Shown here piece by piece: positions 1-8,341 of a stretch of DNA of 64,000 bases. Under the pieces are notes generated by a model. It worked only from the letters and a program-made list of their open reading frames with translations, had not been told where the DNA came from and ran no database searches. Position 1 is the stretch's first letter; each line of letters begins with the position of its first letter. Where the stretch lies: assembly GCA_002163085.1 (NCBI GenBank), contig MAAJ01000011.1, positions 62,001-126,000 on the forward strand, in the 5' to 3' direction. The position numbers were made by a program, and so were the translations under genes. The DNA comes from Methylophaga sp. 42_25_T18. GTDB lineage: Bacteria; Pseudomonadota; Gammaproteobacteria; Nitrosococcales; Methylophagaceae.

Positions 1-314
1 CAATCGGTACCGCTGGTGTCCCCGGTGTTGGCTTGATTATGTTATCGATGGTGTTTGCTCAAGTGGGCCTACCTATTGAAGGAATCGGCCTTATCTTAGG
101 TGTAGATCGCTTGATGGACATGATTAGAACCGCAGTCAATGTTTCAGGCGATGCTGTCGTCACCAGTATCGTTGCTAAGAGTGAAGGGAAATTAAGCCTT
201 GAAACCTACAACGATGTAACAGCAGGTGCCGTGATGGTTGATAGTATTCATATTGATGATGCTGTTGAACAAGAACTGGCTCAAGCCGTTCAACAAACGC
301 ATGATAAACAGTAA
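1..314 (+). CDS. Dicarboxylate/amino acid:cation symporter (SDF family), 3' part
   Basis: This is the C-terminal end of a secondary transporter of the DAACS/SDF family, an inner-membrane carrier that moves C4-dicarboxylates or acidic amino acids with Na+ or H+. The frame is open from base 3 and the 5' part lies outside the window. The visible start reads [13 protein letters not shown], the family's conserved loop, and is followed by the [11 protein letters not shown] segment and a charged cytoplasmic tail ending in HDKQ. The substrate cannot be told from this fragment. The family assignment is secure. Confidence 0.9.
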   Translation, partial: IGTAGVPGVGLIMLSMVFAQVGLPIEGIGLILGVDRLMDMIRTAVNVSGDAVVTSIVAKSEGKLSLETYNDVTAGAVMVDSIHIDDAVEQELAQAVQQTHDKQ

Positions 315-329
315 GCGATAAAAGCTTAT

Positions 330-1412
330 ATGCTTACACACAAGCAGTTTTTTTTTAGGCTTTGGCTGGTAGTTTTATCACTGTCAGCAAGTTCGGCTAA
401 CTTTGCTGAAGAGCTTCAGCAACTGTCAGCTCAAAATGTATTGGTCTTATATAAAAATAATGACAGCCACTCCAAGAAAATTGCCGACTATTATGCTGAA
501 AAGCGACATGTACCCACCGCCCAAGTTGTAAGCGTTGATATCAAAGGCAGCCCCAGCAATATCAACAAAAAGCAATTTGAAGCTATTATTAAGCAGCTCA
601 AACCGAGCTTAACGCCAGATATTAAAGTTATCCTGTTAACGTGGCATGCACCCTACCGAGTCGAATGTATGTCGATTACCAGTGCCTTTGGATTAGGGTT
701 TGATAAAAAATATTGCAGCCGTCCAACTAAAGAAATTAAAGGCTGCCATCCAACGGCTATAAGTCCGTATTACAATGCTGCATCCTCTACACTTTGGGAT
801 AGCAAAACACCATTTAGATTGAGCATGATGCTTAGTGGTAAAACAGTCAGTGAAGCCAAAAATCTAATTGACCGAGGCATAGCTGCTGATAATAGCCAGC
901 CAGAAGCTGACGCTTACCTAGTTAGATCACATGACCGTTCTCGCAGTTCACGTTGGCCTATTTTTGAAAAATTTGCCGAACTGTGGGGTGAGCGAAAAGG
1001 ACTTACCGTTAATTATGTTGATGACCGCCCCTATAAAGGCAAAACTCGCATAAAAGACAAAGACAAGGTTATGTTCTATCACACAGGTCTTGTCACCGTG
1101 CCTTCCATTGAAACCAATACTTATCTTCCTGGCGCCATAGCTGAACACCTAACTTCCGGTGCAGGCGTTGGTATTGATACCAATGGTCAGATGAAAGCCT
1201 TTCGATGGTTAGAAGCAGGGGTCACTGGAAGTTATGGCGCTGTCACCGAGCCTTGTAACTACCCCGCTAAGTTTCCTAATCCTCAAGTACTTATACCCTC
1301 TTACCTTGATGGCAAAACCTTAATTGAAGCCTACTGGAAATCCGTACAACAACCCGGCGAAGGTTTATTTATTGGTGAACCTTTAGCCCGTCCTTGGGCT
1401 AACGTTAACTAA
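330..1412 (+). CDS. Exported TIGR03790-family protein, function unknown
   Basis: The 360-residue protein has a short basic N-terminus and a hydrophobic segment (about residues 9-24) consistent with a Sec signal peptide. The mature part begins with a NVLVLYKNNDSHS-type segment and contains ADYYAEKRHVP. It ends in GEGLFIGEPLARPW, the closing block I associate with the TIGR03790 family. That family is found in diverse bacteria and has no established biochemical function. The ATG at 330 is the only early start, and its ribosome-binding site is poor. Codons 7-9 are TTT TTT TTT, a T9 run that could slip. The preceding symporter is 15 bp upstream on the same strand, so co-transcription is possible unless the hairpin at the gene start terminates. 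Confidence 0.7.
   Translation: MLTHKQFFFRLWLVVLSLSASSANFAEELQQLSAQNVLVLYKNNDSHSKKIADYYAEKRHVPTAQVVSVDIKGSPSNINKKQFEAIIKQLKPSLTPDIKVILLTWHAPYRVECMSITSAFGLGFDKKYCSRPTKEIKGCHPTAISPYYNAASSTLWDSKTPFRLSMMLSGKTVSEAKNLIDRGIAADNSQPEADAYLVRSHDRSRSSRWPIFEKFAELWGERKGLTVNYVDDRPYKGKTRIKDKDKVMFYHTGLVTVPSIETNTYLPGAIAEHLTSGAGVGIDTNGQMKAFRWLEAGVTGSYGAVTEPCNYPAKFPNPQVLIPSYLDGKTLIEAYWKSVQQPGEGLFIGEPLARPWANVN
331..356 (+). terminator. Weak terminator-like hairpin inside the next gene's start
   Basis: TGCTT (331-335) and AAGCA (342-346) can pair across a 6-nt loop and are followed by a G and nine T residues (348-356). It could end the symporter transcript. However, the stem is only 5 bp and the whole element lies within the first codons of the next gene, so this is tentative. 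Confidence 0.3.
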
Positions 1413-1416
1413 TCGA

Positions 1417-2295
1417 TTACGGCGCTAACGTTTCATAGATAGTTGTAACAAACGCTTCTGGTGGGATAAGGCCATTACCGTACTTTGCATCAAACGCTGA
1501 AGAAGGTTTTTCGGCAATCACTTGCTCCAAACTTTTCCCAGATTTTTTCAAAGCATCAATGTTATTAGCAACCTCTTTCAATACATCGCCGTACTTTTGT
1601 AGACCTTGTTTATCCATCACAGAACCGTGTCCTGGAATCACTACTGTTTGATCATCGGCGATAGCCAATAAGGCATCAATGCTTGTTATTAAGCCAGTAA
1701 TTGTTCCTCCATGTTCGCTATCAATAAATGGGTATCTGCCATTAAAGATAAGGTCGCCACCGACAATCACATTGGCTTTAGTAAAAATGGCTACAGAATC
1801 CCCATCAGTATGTGCTGCTGGGGTATGAATCAAGCGAATTTCATCATTGTTGTAATAAAGAGTCATATCGTCTGAAAAAGTGACCGTTGGCAAGCCTACT
1901 TTGTTAAGAGGCTGCATCTCTCTACCAAAATAAGTAATGAATTGCTTAGTACTTAAACGTTGTCGAACCTTGTCATGGGACACAATAACAGCACCTTGTT
2001 CACCCAAGGTTTCATTACCTCCGGTATGGTCAAAATGGTAATGTGTGTTCAGAACAAATTTAATATCCTGCTGGCTAATTTCTTTAGCCGCTGATCGAAT
2101 AATTTCTGTCCGACCGGCAAGTTGATCATCAATCAAAAATGTCCCATCTTCGCCCGTTGAAACAACAACATTCCCCCCTGCTGGACTAATCAAAACATGG
2201 ATATTGTCTTTGACTTGAATGACTTCAACATCATTTTCTGCATAGACAGAGACTGAACACAGCAGTGTTAAAAGATAGGTGAAAATGGATTTCAT
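1417..2295 (-). CDS. Exported metallo-beta-lactamase-fold hydrolase
   Basis: The 292-residue protein has a signal peptide (about 1-19, ending VYA) and an MBL fold. The metal-binding motif NTHYHFDHTGG supplies the HxHxDH residues. Further ligands are likely in HTPAAHTDGDS, GGDLIFNGRYPF and IPGHGS. The composition resembles periplasmic hydrolases of the quinoprotein-associated or lactonase-like branch rather than a true beta-lactamase. Substrate unknown. It converges with the upstream TIGR03790 gene with only 4 bp between the stop codons. No neighbour points to a pathway. Confidence 0.8.
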   Translation of the reverse strand: MKSIFTYLLTLLCSVSVYAENDVEVIQVKDNIHVLISPAGGNVVVSTGEDGTFLIDDQLAGRTEIIRSAAKEISQQDIKFVLNTHYHFDHTGGNETLGEQGAVIVSHDKVRQRLSTKQFITYFGREMQPLNKVGLPTVTFSDDMTLYYNNDEIRLIHTPAAHTDGDSVAIFTKANVIVGGDLIFNGRYPFIDSEHGGTITGLITSIDALLAIADDQTVVIPGHGSVMDKQGLQKYGDVLKEVANNIDALKKSGKSLEQVIAEKPSSAFDAKYGNGLIPPEAFVTTIYETLAP

Positions 2296-2404
2296 CGAAC
2301 CGTTCCTTGTTTGGGTTTAATCAGTGTGTGAATTGACCTGTTTAACGTCATAAGGTTCACATTCAATGAAAGAGAAGTTCGATATCGCTGTTGAGTTAGT
2401 ATTT

Positions 2405-2899
2405 TTATATAAGCTTGTTTTCTCTTAACTGCCGTATTACCTGTAATAAGTCATGAGATTTTCGCCGAGTCAGTGTTGTGGGTTCGATATAGCGATAGAG
2501 GATCTGTCCCTTAGTATTCACCAAAACTACAGCGCGGCTCACGTTACCCAGCATAAAGACGGATGAACACTCATACGCTTTTGCTGTTTTATTAAAGGGA
2601 TCACTAAGTAACAAAAATGGAAATTCATGTTGTGCTGAAAAATCCCAATGACTTTGACGATCATTATTGCTGATGCCAAATATTTGTACGCCATAGTCTT
2701 TAAACTGAGACATATTATCTCGATAATCACACAACTGCTGCGTACAAACACGAGTAAAATCTTTGGGGTAAAACACCAGCATAGCAGACGATTTTTTAAT
2801 CTCATCTTTGATATTTACGTAATTACCAAGATGACTTTGTAAAGTGAAGCTCGGTGCCGGCTTACCAACAATCATTCCTCGTTTAATTTCAGAACTCAT
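2405..2899 (-). CDS. Peroxiredoxin (AhpC/TSA, BCP/PrxQ type)
   Basis: A 164-residue thioredoxin-fold peroxidase without a signal peptide. The motif YPKDFTRVCTQQLCDYRD holds the probable peroxidatic Cys52 and a second cysteine, Cys57, five residues later. This is the spacing of atypical 2-Cys BCP/PrxQ enzymes, which reduce hydroperoxides with thioredoxin. Thr49 and Arg114-region residues are consistent with the active site, although the usual FTPVCT proline is replaced by Arg (FTRVCT). It lies about 110 bp downstream of the start of the exported hydrolase gene and appears to be its own transcript. Confidence 0.85.
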   Translation of the reverse strand: MSSEIKRGMIVGKPAPSFTLQSHLGNYVNIKDEIKKSSAMLVFYPKDFTRVCTQQLCDYRDNMSQFKDYGVQIFGISNNDRQSHWDFSAQHEFPFLLLSDPFNKTAKAYECSSVFMLGNVSRAVVLVNTKGQILYRYIEPTTLTRRKSHDLLQVIRQLRENKLI

Positions 2900-2946
2900 C
2901 TTATCCCTTATTCACGTTTAGTATTTTCAAGTCAAAGAGTCAGACC

Positions 2947-3864
2947 TTAGTCTTTCGTATTAGTTTTCTTGCTTAGCCAGTAGCTTGCCAACAAAGAGCC
3001 GGAGAGATTGTGCCAAATACTGAATAATGCACTCGGCAATGCCACCATGGCAGAAAAGTATTTTGTTGCCAATGCAACCCCTAAACCAGAGTTTTGCATG
3101 CCCACTTCAATTGCCAATGTTCGACAAACCCTTTCATCATAACCCAGTGCTTTTGCCAGCCAATAACCACTTAATAAGCCTAAACTATTATGTAGCATTA
3201 TTGCGATGGTAATGGCCAACGCTATTTGTGATAGTTGCTGCACGTTTAAGGCAACAATAATGGCTATGATCAGTATGATGGCTGCCATAGCAAACAGCGG
3301 TAAGAAAGGTTTTATTGGCTGTAAAGCCACGCCCAAATAACGATTGATAACAACACCTAAGAAAACGGGCAATAAAATGATTTTAAAAACCGTCAACATC
3401 ATACTCACAATCGGCACAACCACCTCTTGACCAATATATAGCCACGTAATAAATGGCGTTAATACAACCGCCAATATGGTTGAAACAGCGGTTAAGCTAA
3501 TGGATAAGGCTACATCACCGCGGCTAAGAAAGCACATCACATTGGATGCTGTACCACCCGGGCAGGCTCCTACCAAAATCAGTCCCACCATGAGTTCTAA
3601 TGGCAAGTGCAATACTTTGGCAATGATAAATGCAAATAATGGCATCAGACCATATTGCAAAATCACACCTAGACCAATCACTTTAGGCGCTTGTAATACC
3701 CGTTTAAAATCATCCAAACTCAAGGTCATTCCCATGGTGAACATAATCACACTAAGCAAGGGAATAATGACAGGCTTGAAGTCAATAAAGATCTCAGGAA
3801 GAAGGTAAGCCACCCATGAGAATGCCATTGCGACTATAGGGAAAATTAAAACTGCTCTGTTCAA
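2947..3864 (-). CDS. Bile acid:sodium symporter family (BASS) transporter
   Basis: A polytopic membrane protein with about nine to ten hydrophobic segments. It contains GACPGGTASNVMCFLSRGD, the family motif that lines the Na+ site, and later EVGMQNSGLGVALA, the second conserved helix break. Bacterial members import various organic anions, so the substrate cannot be assigned. The longer open frame starts at a TTG at 3924 that lies inside a dispersed palindromic repeat. I therefore prefer a downstream TTG at 3864 (LNRAVLIF) or 3891. There is no good ATG, and the start is uncertain. No partner genes are adjacent. Confidence 0.8.
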   Translation of the reverse strand: MNRAVLIFPIVAMAFSWVAYLLPEIFIDFKPVIIPLLSVIMFTMGMTLSLDDFKRVLQAPKVIGLGVILQYGLMPLFAFIIAKVLHLPLELMVGLILVGACPGGTASNVMCFLSRGDVALSISLTAVSTILAVVLTPFITWLYIGQEVVVPIVSMMLTVFKIILLPVFLGVVINRYLGVALQPIKPFLPLFAMAAIILIIAIIVALNVQQLSQIALAITIAIMLHNSLGLLSGYWLAKALGYDERVCRTLAIEVGMQNSGLGVALATKYFSAMVALPSALFSIWHNLSGSLLASYWLSKKTNTKD

Positions 3865-3906
3865 ACCTAAGATCTTTATAAGTATTAACAATGAAAAGAG
3901 CTTAAC

Positions 3907-3934
3907 ATGGCTGCTTCGTGCCAAAAGCGGTCAT
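3907..3934. repeat. Short palindromic repeat, copy 1
   Basis: ATGGCTGCTT (3907-3916) and AAGCGGTCAT (3925-3934) are imperfect inverted arms with an 8-nt centre. The same arm, with CCAAAAGCGGTCATT, recurs at 7598-7612, and AATGTCTGCTTT recurs at 7547 and 8319. This copy touches the 5' end of the symporter gene. It is probably a REP/MITE-like dispersed element. Confidence 0.6.
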
Positions 3935-4032
3935 TGATTTAACAGTAGTTTTATTTTTTGGTTTATGTTGTAAAAGTCGCCCTAACATTGGTAGTCAGCG
4001 GTAAAGCAACACAATAAAATTCTCATCTAGTA

Positions 4033-4081
4033 GTGAAGTTTAGGTATGTGACCTCATTACGCTATCTTGTGGAAACTTCAC
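4033..4081. repeat. Inverted repeat over the lysR stop codon
   Basis: GTGAAGTTT (4033-4041) and AAACTTCAC (4073-4081) are perfect 9-bp inverted arms around a 31-nt spacer, and the right arm covers the regulator's stop codon. It may fold as a transcript-end hairpin, but no T-run follows. Role unknown. Confidence 0.4.
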
Positions 4082-5010
4082 ATCATAATAACGGTTTGCT
4101 TGAACTGTTTTTTTATTTCTTGCTGAAAAAATTCTCCCAGACTACGATAAAAATCATGTAGCGGAGATGTATTACGCCAGGCTAGAGCATGAACACGATA
4201 AATCGATTCATCTTCGATACTCAATACATGCAGTTCGTCTCGGTCACGTATTTCGGACTTGATATATAAAGCTGGTAGAAATGCACCACCCATTTCCATA
4301 TATACCATCTGCCTTATGGCATCGAGACTGCTACCTTCATAATCGCGTAATAGGTGAGCATGGAATCGTTGACACAAACTTTCAACCAGCTTGAAAAAAT
4401 GGTGATGCTCCTCAATTGCAAGAATATCTAGTCCAGATAATTGACTGGCTTTGATGTTTTCAAACCTCGCCAAAGGATGATTAGCATTGACCACTAGAAA
4501 TACTGGCTCACGAAATAAGGGCATAGCGGTAATAGCTGGATCATCAATAGGGAGTGGAGAGAAGATTAAATCATAGTTTCCAGATGCAAGACCATCTACT
4601 AATGATGAGGGTACCTCCTCTCTCACAAAAAACTTAACCTTCGGAAATTCAAGCCTTACAGCCGGCAATATCCAGGGTAAAGAATAGGGTCCCAATGAAG
4701 GGCTCACACCTAATTTAAACGTTCCTGTGGGGCCTTTGGTGGCAAAATTAGCTGCATCAATGATTGATTCTGCTGCATTCACTGCTGCGGTTGTTTCAGT
4801 TATCAATTTCCTACCTAAAGGCGTAAGTGTCACACCGCCACGGGTTCTTTCAAATAAATCCACCCCCAATACATCTTCCAACAACTTTAATTGTGCACTC
4901 AGAGAAGGCTGTGAGATCCGCAGTTCTTTAGCAGCTTGCCTCAAACTTTTATGTTTCGCGGCTACGAGATAATAACGCAACTGTTTTAATGAGATATTTA
5001 GATCCTTCAT
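4078..5010 (-). CDS. LysR-family transcriptional regulator
   Basis: The 310-residue protein has an N-terminal winged helix-turn-helix (about 1-65). The stretch SLRQAAKELRISQPSLSAQL followed by DLFERTRGGVTLTPLG is diagnostic of LysR. An effector-binding domain follows (about 95-295). It is divergent from the carbonic anhydrase and SulP genes across a 120-bp gap, the usual arrangement for a LysR protein that controls its neighbour. In sulfur- and methane-derived-carbon autotrophs, CbbR-like LysR proteins control inorganic-carbon uptake genes. That role here is inferred from position. Confidence 0.9.
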   Translation of the reverse strand: MKDLNISLKQLRYYLVAAKHKSLRQAAKELRISQPSLSAQLKLLEDVLGVDLFERTRGGVTLTPLGRKLITETTAAVNAAESIIDAANFATKGPTGTFKLGVSPSLGPYSLPWILPAVRLEFPKVKFFVREEVPSSLVDGLASGNYDLIFSPLPIDDPAITAMPLFREPVFLVVNANHPLARFENIKASQLSGLDILAIEEHHHFFKLVESLCQRFHAHLLRDYEGSSLDAIRQMVYMEMGGAFLPALYIKSEIRDRDELHVLSIEDESIYRVHALAWRNTSPLHDFYRSLGEFFQQEIKKQFKQTVIMM

Positions 5011-5130
5011 TTCGCTAATAATACACTTACCAAGGCCTCTAATGAAAGGTTTTTCCTATCATAAATAACATAAAAGCATATATATAATTACATTAACATT
5101 CGCACTTCTTAAAAACTATGGAACGATTTT
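5011..5130. promoter_or_regulatory. Divergent promoter region between lysR and carbonic anhydrase
   Basis: This 120-bp AT-rich gap must hold promoters for both directions and, by family precedent, the LysR operator. The stretch 5056-5095 is rich in TA steps (CATATATATAATTACATTAA). Several T-N11-A arrangements fit, but no single operator stands out. GGAA at 5120-5123 is a plausible ribosome-binding site for the GTG start at 5131. Confidence 0.5.
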
Positions 5131-5757
5131 GTGGATAAATTAATTTCTGGTGTGACAGAATTTCAAAAAACTGGCTTTACTGAAAATCAGGAGCTATTCG
5201 AGAGCCTTGCTAGTGGACAGCAGCCAGAGGTATTACTCATAACGTGTGCTGATTCTCGCGTTGATCCAAACTTAATCACGCAAACACTGCCAGGTGATTT
5301 ATTTATTTGTCGCAATGCAGGGAATATTGTTCCTCCTCACTCCAATACGACGGGGGGTATGACAGCATCTATTGAGTTCGCAGTCGCGGGTTTGGGTGTT
5401 AAAGACATTGTTGTACTGGGACATTCAGACTGTGGTGCTATGAAGGGTGCTTTAAACCCTGACGCGATAAAAAGTCTACCCCATGTTTCCAATTGGTTAT
5501 CACACTGCGCTGCCGCGCAAGCTAAAGTGAAAGCGCGACATCAAAAAGTAGGCAAGGAACACCTCTTAGAAATGACTGAAGAAAATGTGCTGCTGCAACT
5601 GAAACACCTAGAAACGCACCCTAGCGTGGCAGCAAAAATTGCTACTGGCAGTATTGAATTACATGGCTGGGTTTATAATATAGCCAAAGGTAGCGTGACT
5701 TGTCACGATCAAGAGCAGCAAGCCTTTATCCCAATTGTTGAGCGTTATTCCAAATAG
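5131..5757 (+). CDS. Beta-class carbonic anhydrase
   Basis: A 208-residue cytoplasmic zinc enzyme that interconverts CO2 and bicarbonate. The zinc ligands are visible: Cys39 in CADSRVDP, His98 and Cys101 in GHSDCGAMKG. Asp41 and Arg43 form the catalytic dyad. The start is GTG at 5131, because the upstream ATG at 5118 runs into a stop after six codons. The SulP transporter follows after 52 bp on the same strand, so the pair probably forms one transcript in which the enzyme processes imported bicarbonate. Confidence 0.93.
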   Translation: MDKLISGVTEFQKTGFTENQELFESLASGQQPEVLLITCADSRVDPNLITQTLPGDLFICRNAGNIVPPHSNTTGGMTASIEFAVAGLGVKDIVVLGHSDCGAMKGALNPDAIKSLPHVSNWLSHCAAAQAKVKARHQKVGKEHLLEMTEENVLLQLKHLETHPSVAAKIATGSIELHGWVYNIAKGSVTCHDQEQQAFIPIVERYSK

Positions 5758-5809
5758 CTCGCACTAGACTATTTCAGTCGGTGTTCAGGTTCGACAAATA
5801 AGGATTCAT

Positions 5810-7489
5810 ATGTTTAATTTAACAACTCGTCATCTTCGAGGTGATTTGTTCGGTGGTATAACAGCTGGCGTCGTTGCTCTGCCATTAGCTCTGGCAATGG
5901 GTGTAGCTTCTGGACTAGGGCCTATCGCAGGCTTATACGGTGCCATTTTTGTTGGTTTTTTTGCTGCATTATTTGGTGGTACTGAGTCCCAGGTTTCCGG
6001 TCCTACGGGTCCTATGACAGTCGTTGTTGCTGGGGTGGTTGCTAGTATTGCTATTCATCCCGACCTTTCTGGGAATATAGAACTGATTTTCACTACGATT
6101 ATTCTGGCAGGTGTTTTTCAGATTTTATTTGGTGTTTTTAAACTGGGTGATTACATCAGCCTAGTTCCCTATCCCGTGATTAGTGGTTTTATGAGTGGTA
6201 TTGGTGGCATCATCATTATTCTTCAAATTAGTCCATTGCTGGGACAGGTGGCCCCTGCTGGTACCTTAGATGCGTTAATGTACGCACCTACAGCGCTTGG
6301 AAATATGAATATTACTGCATTAGTATTAGGATTATTGACACTTTTCATTGCAATAAAATGGCCAGCAAGATTAGCTAGGTTTGTACCGGGCCCACTTGCC
6401 GCTCTAATTATTGGTACCATAATTAGTCTATTTATAGGCTCTGCGCCAATATTAGGAGCTATTCCATCTGGTTTACCAGAACTACATTTACCTGTCTTAA
6501 CTCAAGCATCATTTCTGATCGTCATAGAAGCTGCATTGGTACTCGCCGTGCTAGGTTCTATTGATAGCCTGTTGACCTCTCTGGTTGCCGACAATATGAC
6601 TCGGACACGACATCAGTCTAACCGTGAGTTAATCGGTCAGGGCATTGGTAACGCTGTAGCTGGTTTGTTTGGTGGTGCTCCCGGAGCAGGTGCGACTATG
6701 CGTACAGTCATTAATATTAAAACGGGTGGTAAGACCCGGATTTCAGGTATGGTCCATGCAATTCTATTGCTGGCCGTTGTTCTAGGGATGGGGCCATTGG
6801 CATCCTATATTCCTCATGCCGTGCTAGCCGGTATTTTGGTAAAAGTCGGCCTAGATATCATTGACTGGAGTTATATAAAAAATTCCCATCGTGGACCTCG
6901 ATGGGATCTGCTATTAATGATTATTGTTGTTGCACTTACCATCTTTGTTGATTTAATGACCGCGGTTGCAGCCGGAGTTGTTTTGGCCTCACTTGCATTC
7001 GTAAAGCAAGTCGCTAATCAACAAATGGAAAGGTTAAAAGAAAGTCACTTAATTCGCCATACGGCCACACCTCGCGAATTGGAGATCATGGATGAGGCTG
7101 GAGAGTCACTAACCATTTTTGACTTCAGTGGACCTTTAAGCTTTGGTGCAGCCGCTGATCTTGGCCACCATGCCCGAGCACAATTACAGGGCAGTACGCT
7201 AGCAATGGTACTTGATTTTAATAGGGTTCCTTTTCTTGACGTCTCGGCAGCATTAGCGGTGGAAACAATCGCCAAAGACGCCGAACACTCAAATAGAAGA
7301 CTATACCTGTGTGGTATGAATCAAGAGGTCAGACAAGTGCTTTCCGCCTTAGAAGCGGATGAGCACCTGCATGATGCTCATCATTTTAATACGCGAGAAC
7401 AAGCGCTGGAAGCGGCGATACAAGGTATTAAGGAAATACAACCCGCTCATAGCCAAACAAAAAATCATTTATCTGTGGACTTAATATAA
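5810..7489 (+). CDS. SulP-family anion transporter with STAS domain (probable bicarbonate transporter)
   Basis: A 559-residue inner-membrane protein. The transport domain (about 1-400) shows the SulP features GDLFGGITAGVVALPLALAMG at the N-terminus and SQVSGPTGPMTVVVAG. A soluble STAS domain follows (about 415-515, with FDFSGPLSFGAA and LDFNRVPFLDVSAA). SulP proteins carry sulfate, bicarbonate or other anions. Pairing with carbonic anhydrase and a divergent LysR regulator favours bicarbonate (BicA-like Na+-dependent uptake). The 5' neighbour and absence of sulfur genes support this, but sulfate cannot be excluded from sequence alone. Confidence 0.88.
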   Translation: MFNLTTRHLRGDLFGGITAGVVALPLALAMGVASGLGPIAGLYGAIFVGFFAALFGGTESQVSGPTGPMTVVVAGVVASIAIHPDLSGNIELIFTTIILAGVFQILFGVFKLGDYISLVPYPVISGFMSGIGGIIIILQISPLLGQVAPAGTLDALMYAPTALGNMNITALVLGLLTLFIAIKWPARLARFVPGPLAALIIGTIISLFIGSAPILGAIPSGLPELHLPVLTQASFLIVIEAALVLAVLGSIDSLLTSLVADNMTRTRHQSNRELIGQGIGNAVAGLFGGAPGAGATMRTVINIKTGGKTRISGMVHAILLLAVVLGMGPLASYIPHAVLAGILVKVGLDIIDWSYIKNSHRGPRWDLLLMIIVVALTIFVDLMTAVAAGVVLASLAFVKQVANQQMERLKESHLIRHTATPRELEIMDEAGESLTIFDFSGPLSFGAAADLGHHARAQLQGSTLAMVLDFNRVPFLDVSAALAVETIAKDAEHSNRRLYLCGMNQEVRQVLSALEADEHLHDAHHFNTREQALEAAIQGIKEIQPAHSQTKNHLSVDLI

Positions 7490-7546
7490 ATATATCAATA
7501 GTTCAAACAAAATGATTTATAGCGAAACCTATTAGATTGAGATGGT

Positions 7547-7612
7547 AATGTCTGCTTTTGACAAGTTAGCGACTGTTTGTTAAATGGTCGCTAAGTGCCA
7601 AAAGCGGTCATT
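7547..7612. repeat. Palindromic repeat, copy 2 (full-length, 66 bp)
   Basis: The outer arms are AATGTCTGCTTTTGACA (7547-7563) and, inverted, TGCCAAAAGCGGTCATT (7596-7612). Nested inside are perfect inner arms TTAGCGAC (7566-7573) and GTCGCTAA (7587-7594). The whole unit can fold as one long hairpin. It lies between the SulP gene and the two small membrane-protein genes. Confidence 0.7.
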
Positions 7613-7645
7613 CATTTAAAGGTGATGAGAGCTTTGAGCTTATTG

Positions 7646-7939
7646 TTAGGTTTCTTTATCGTTACGATTTTTCCACGGACTACTCTGAATTCTCTTCTCA
7701 ATGCCAGATACAATCCATGCAACAAATGAGTAAGGTACATAACATATAATCACGATAAAACCATACACAGCAAAGTCTTGAAGCCAACTGTTACCAGTGA
7801 GTACTAAAAGTAATGTGAAAATAACGAGCATAAGCAATGCAAGTTCTTTTCTTGTTCGATAGCGAAACATACGCCACGCACTAAATACGAATAGTATCGG
7901 AATAACCGGTATAAATAATACTAAAAACTCATTACCCAT
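7646..7939 (-). CDS. Small hypothetical membrane protein
   Basis: The 97-residue product has three predicted hydrophobic stretches (about 4-22, 33-50 and 56-76) and a charged C-terminal tail (KRIQSSPWKNRNDKET). I recognise no family. It starts 12 bp after the stop of the 96-residue gene on the same strand, so the two are probably co-transcribed. The ribosome-binding site is weak. Copies of a short palindrome lie on both sides of the gene pair. Confidence 0.55.
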   Translation of the reverse strand: MGNEFLVLFIPVIPILFVFSAWRMFRYRTRKELALLMLVIFTLLLVLTGNSWLQDFAVYGFIVIICYVPYSFVAWIVSGIEKRIQSSPWKNRNDKET

Positions 7940-7951
7940 AATATTTAATTT

Positions 7952-8242
7952 CTATACCAATGTAGCTTTAAGCAACCTAAATCCAGAAGATATAAACCCG
8001 AAAAAAACCGCGGCTACAAAACACGCTATTGCCCTGTTACGCAACTGTTCCCTCGTGTACAACGTCTTGAAATAAGGGGATGGGTTTATAAACAACGAAC
8101 TCAATATACTTCGATAGATGTCTCTATTCATTAACGCCCAGTAGCGAAAGCATAATATCAACAAGTAGATGGCTGCTAAACTTGCAGCTAAGTGAAGAAT
8201 TGTCAGAATAGTTTCGATCATCTTAATTAAATAAAAATCCAT
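7952..8242 (-). CDS. Small hypothetical membrane protein
   Basis: The 96-residue product has a hydrophobic segment at about 10-32 and another at about 70-88, separated by a polar loop rich in Arg and Tyr. No family is recognised. It is the first gene of a two-gene unit with the 97-residue protein. The pair lies between repeat copies at 7547-7612 and 8319-8330, which may mark an inserted islet. Confidence 0.55.
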   Translation of the reverse strand: MDFYLIKMIETILTILHLAASLAAIYLLILCFRYWALMNRDIYRSILSSLFINPSPYFKTLYTREQLRNRAIACFVAAVFFGFISSGFRLLKATLV

Positions 8243-8318
8243 TTTTCACTACGAAGCATAGTGATAGACCATTCCATTGTGTAGGAAAGCTATATTCCCA
8301 ACTTTTCACACATTAATC

Positions 8319-8330
8319 AATGTCTGCTTT
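8319..8330. repeat. Palindromic repeat, partial copy 3
   Basis: AATGTCTGCTTT matches the left arm of the 66-bp palindrome at 7547. No matching right arm is seen, so this is a half-copy or a chance remnant. Confidence 0.4.
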
Positions 8331-8341
8331 GGGTTGTGAAT

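Noticed and set aside
3865-3924. The symporter start at TTG 3924
   Set aside because: This codon lies within the dispersed palindrome, and the extra residues do not look like the family's N-terminus.
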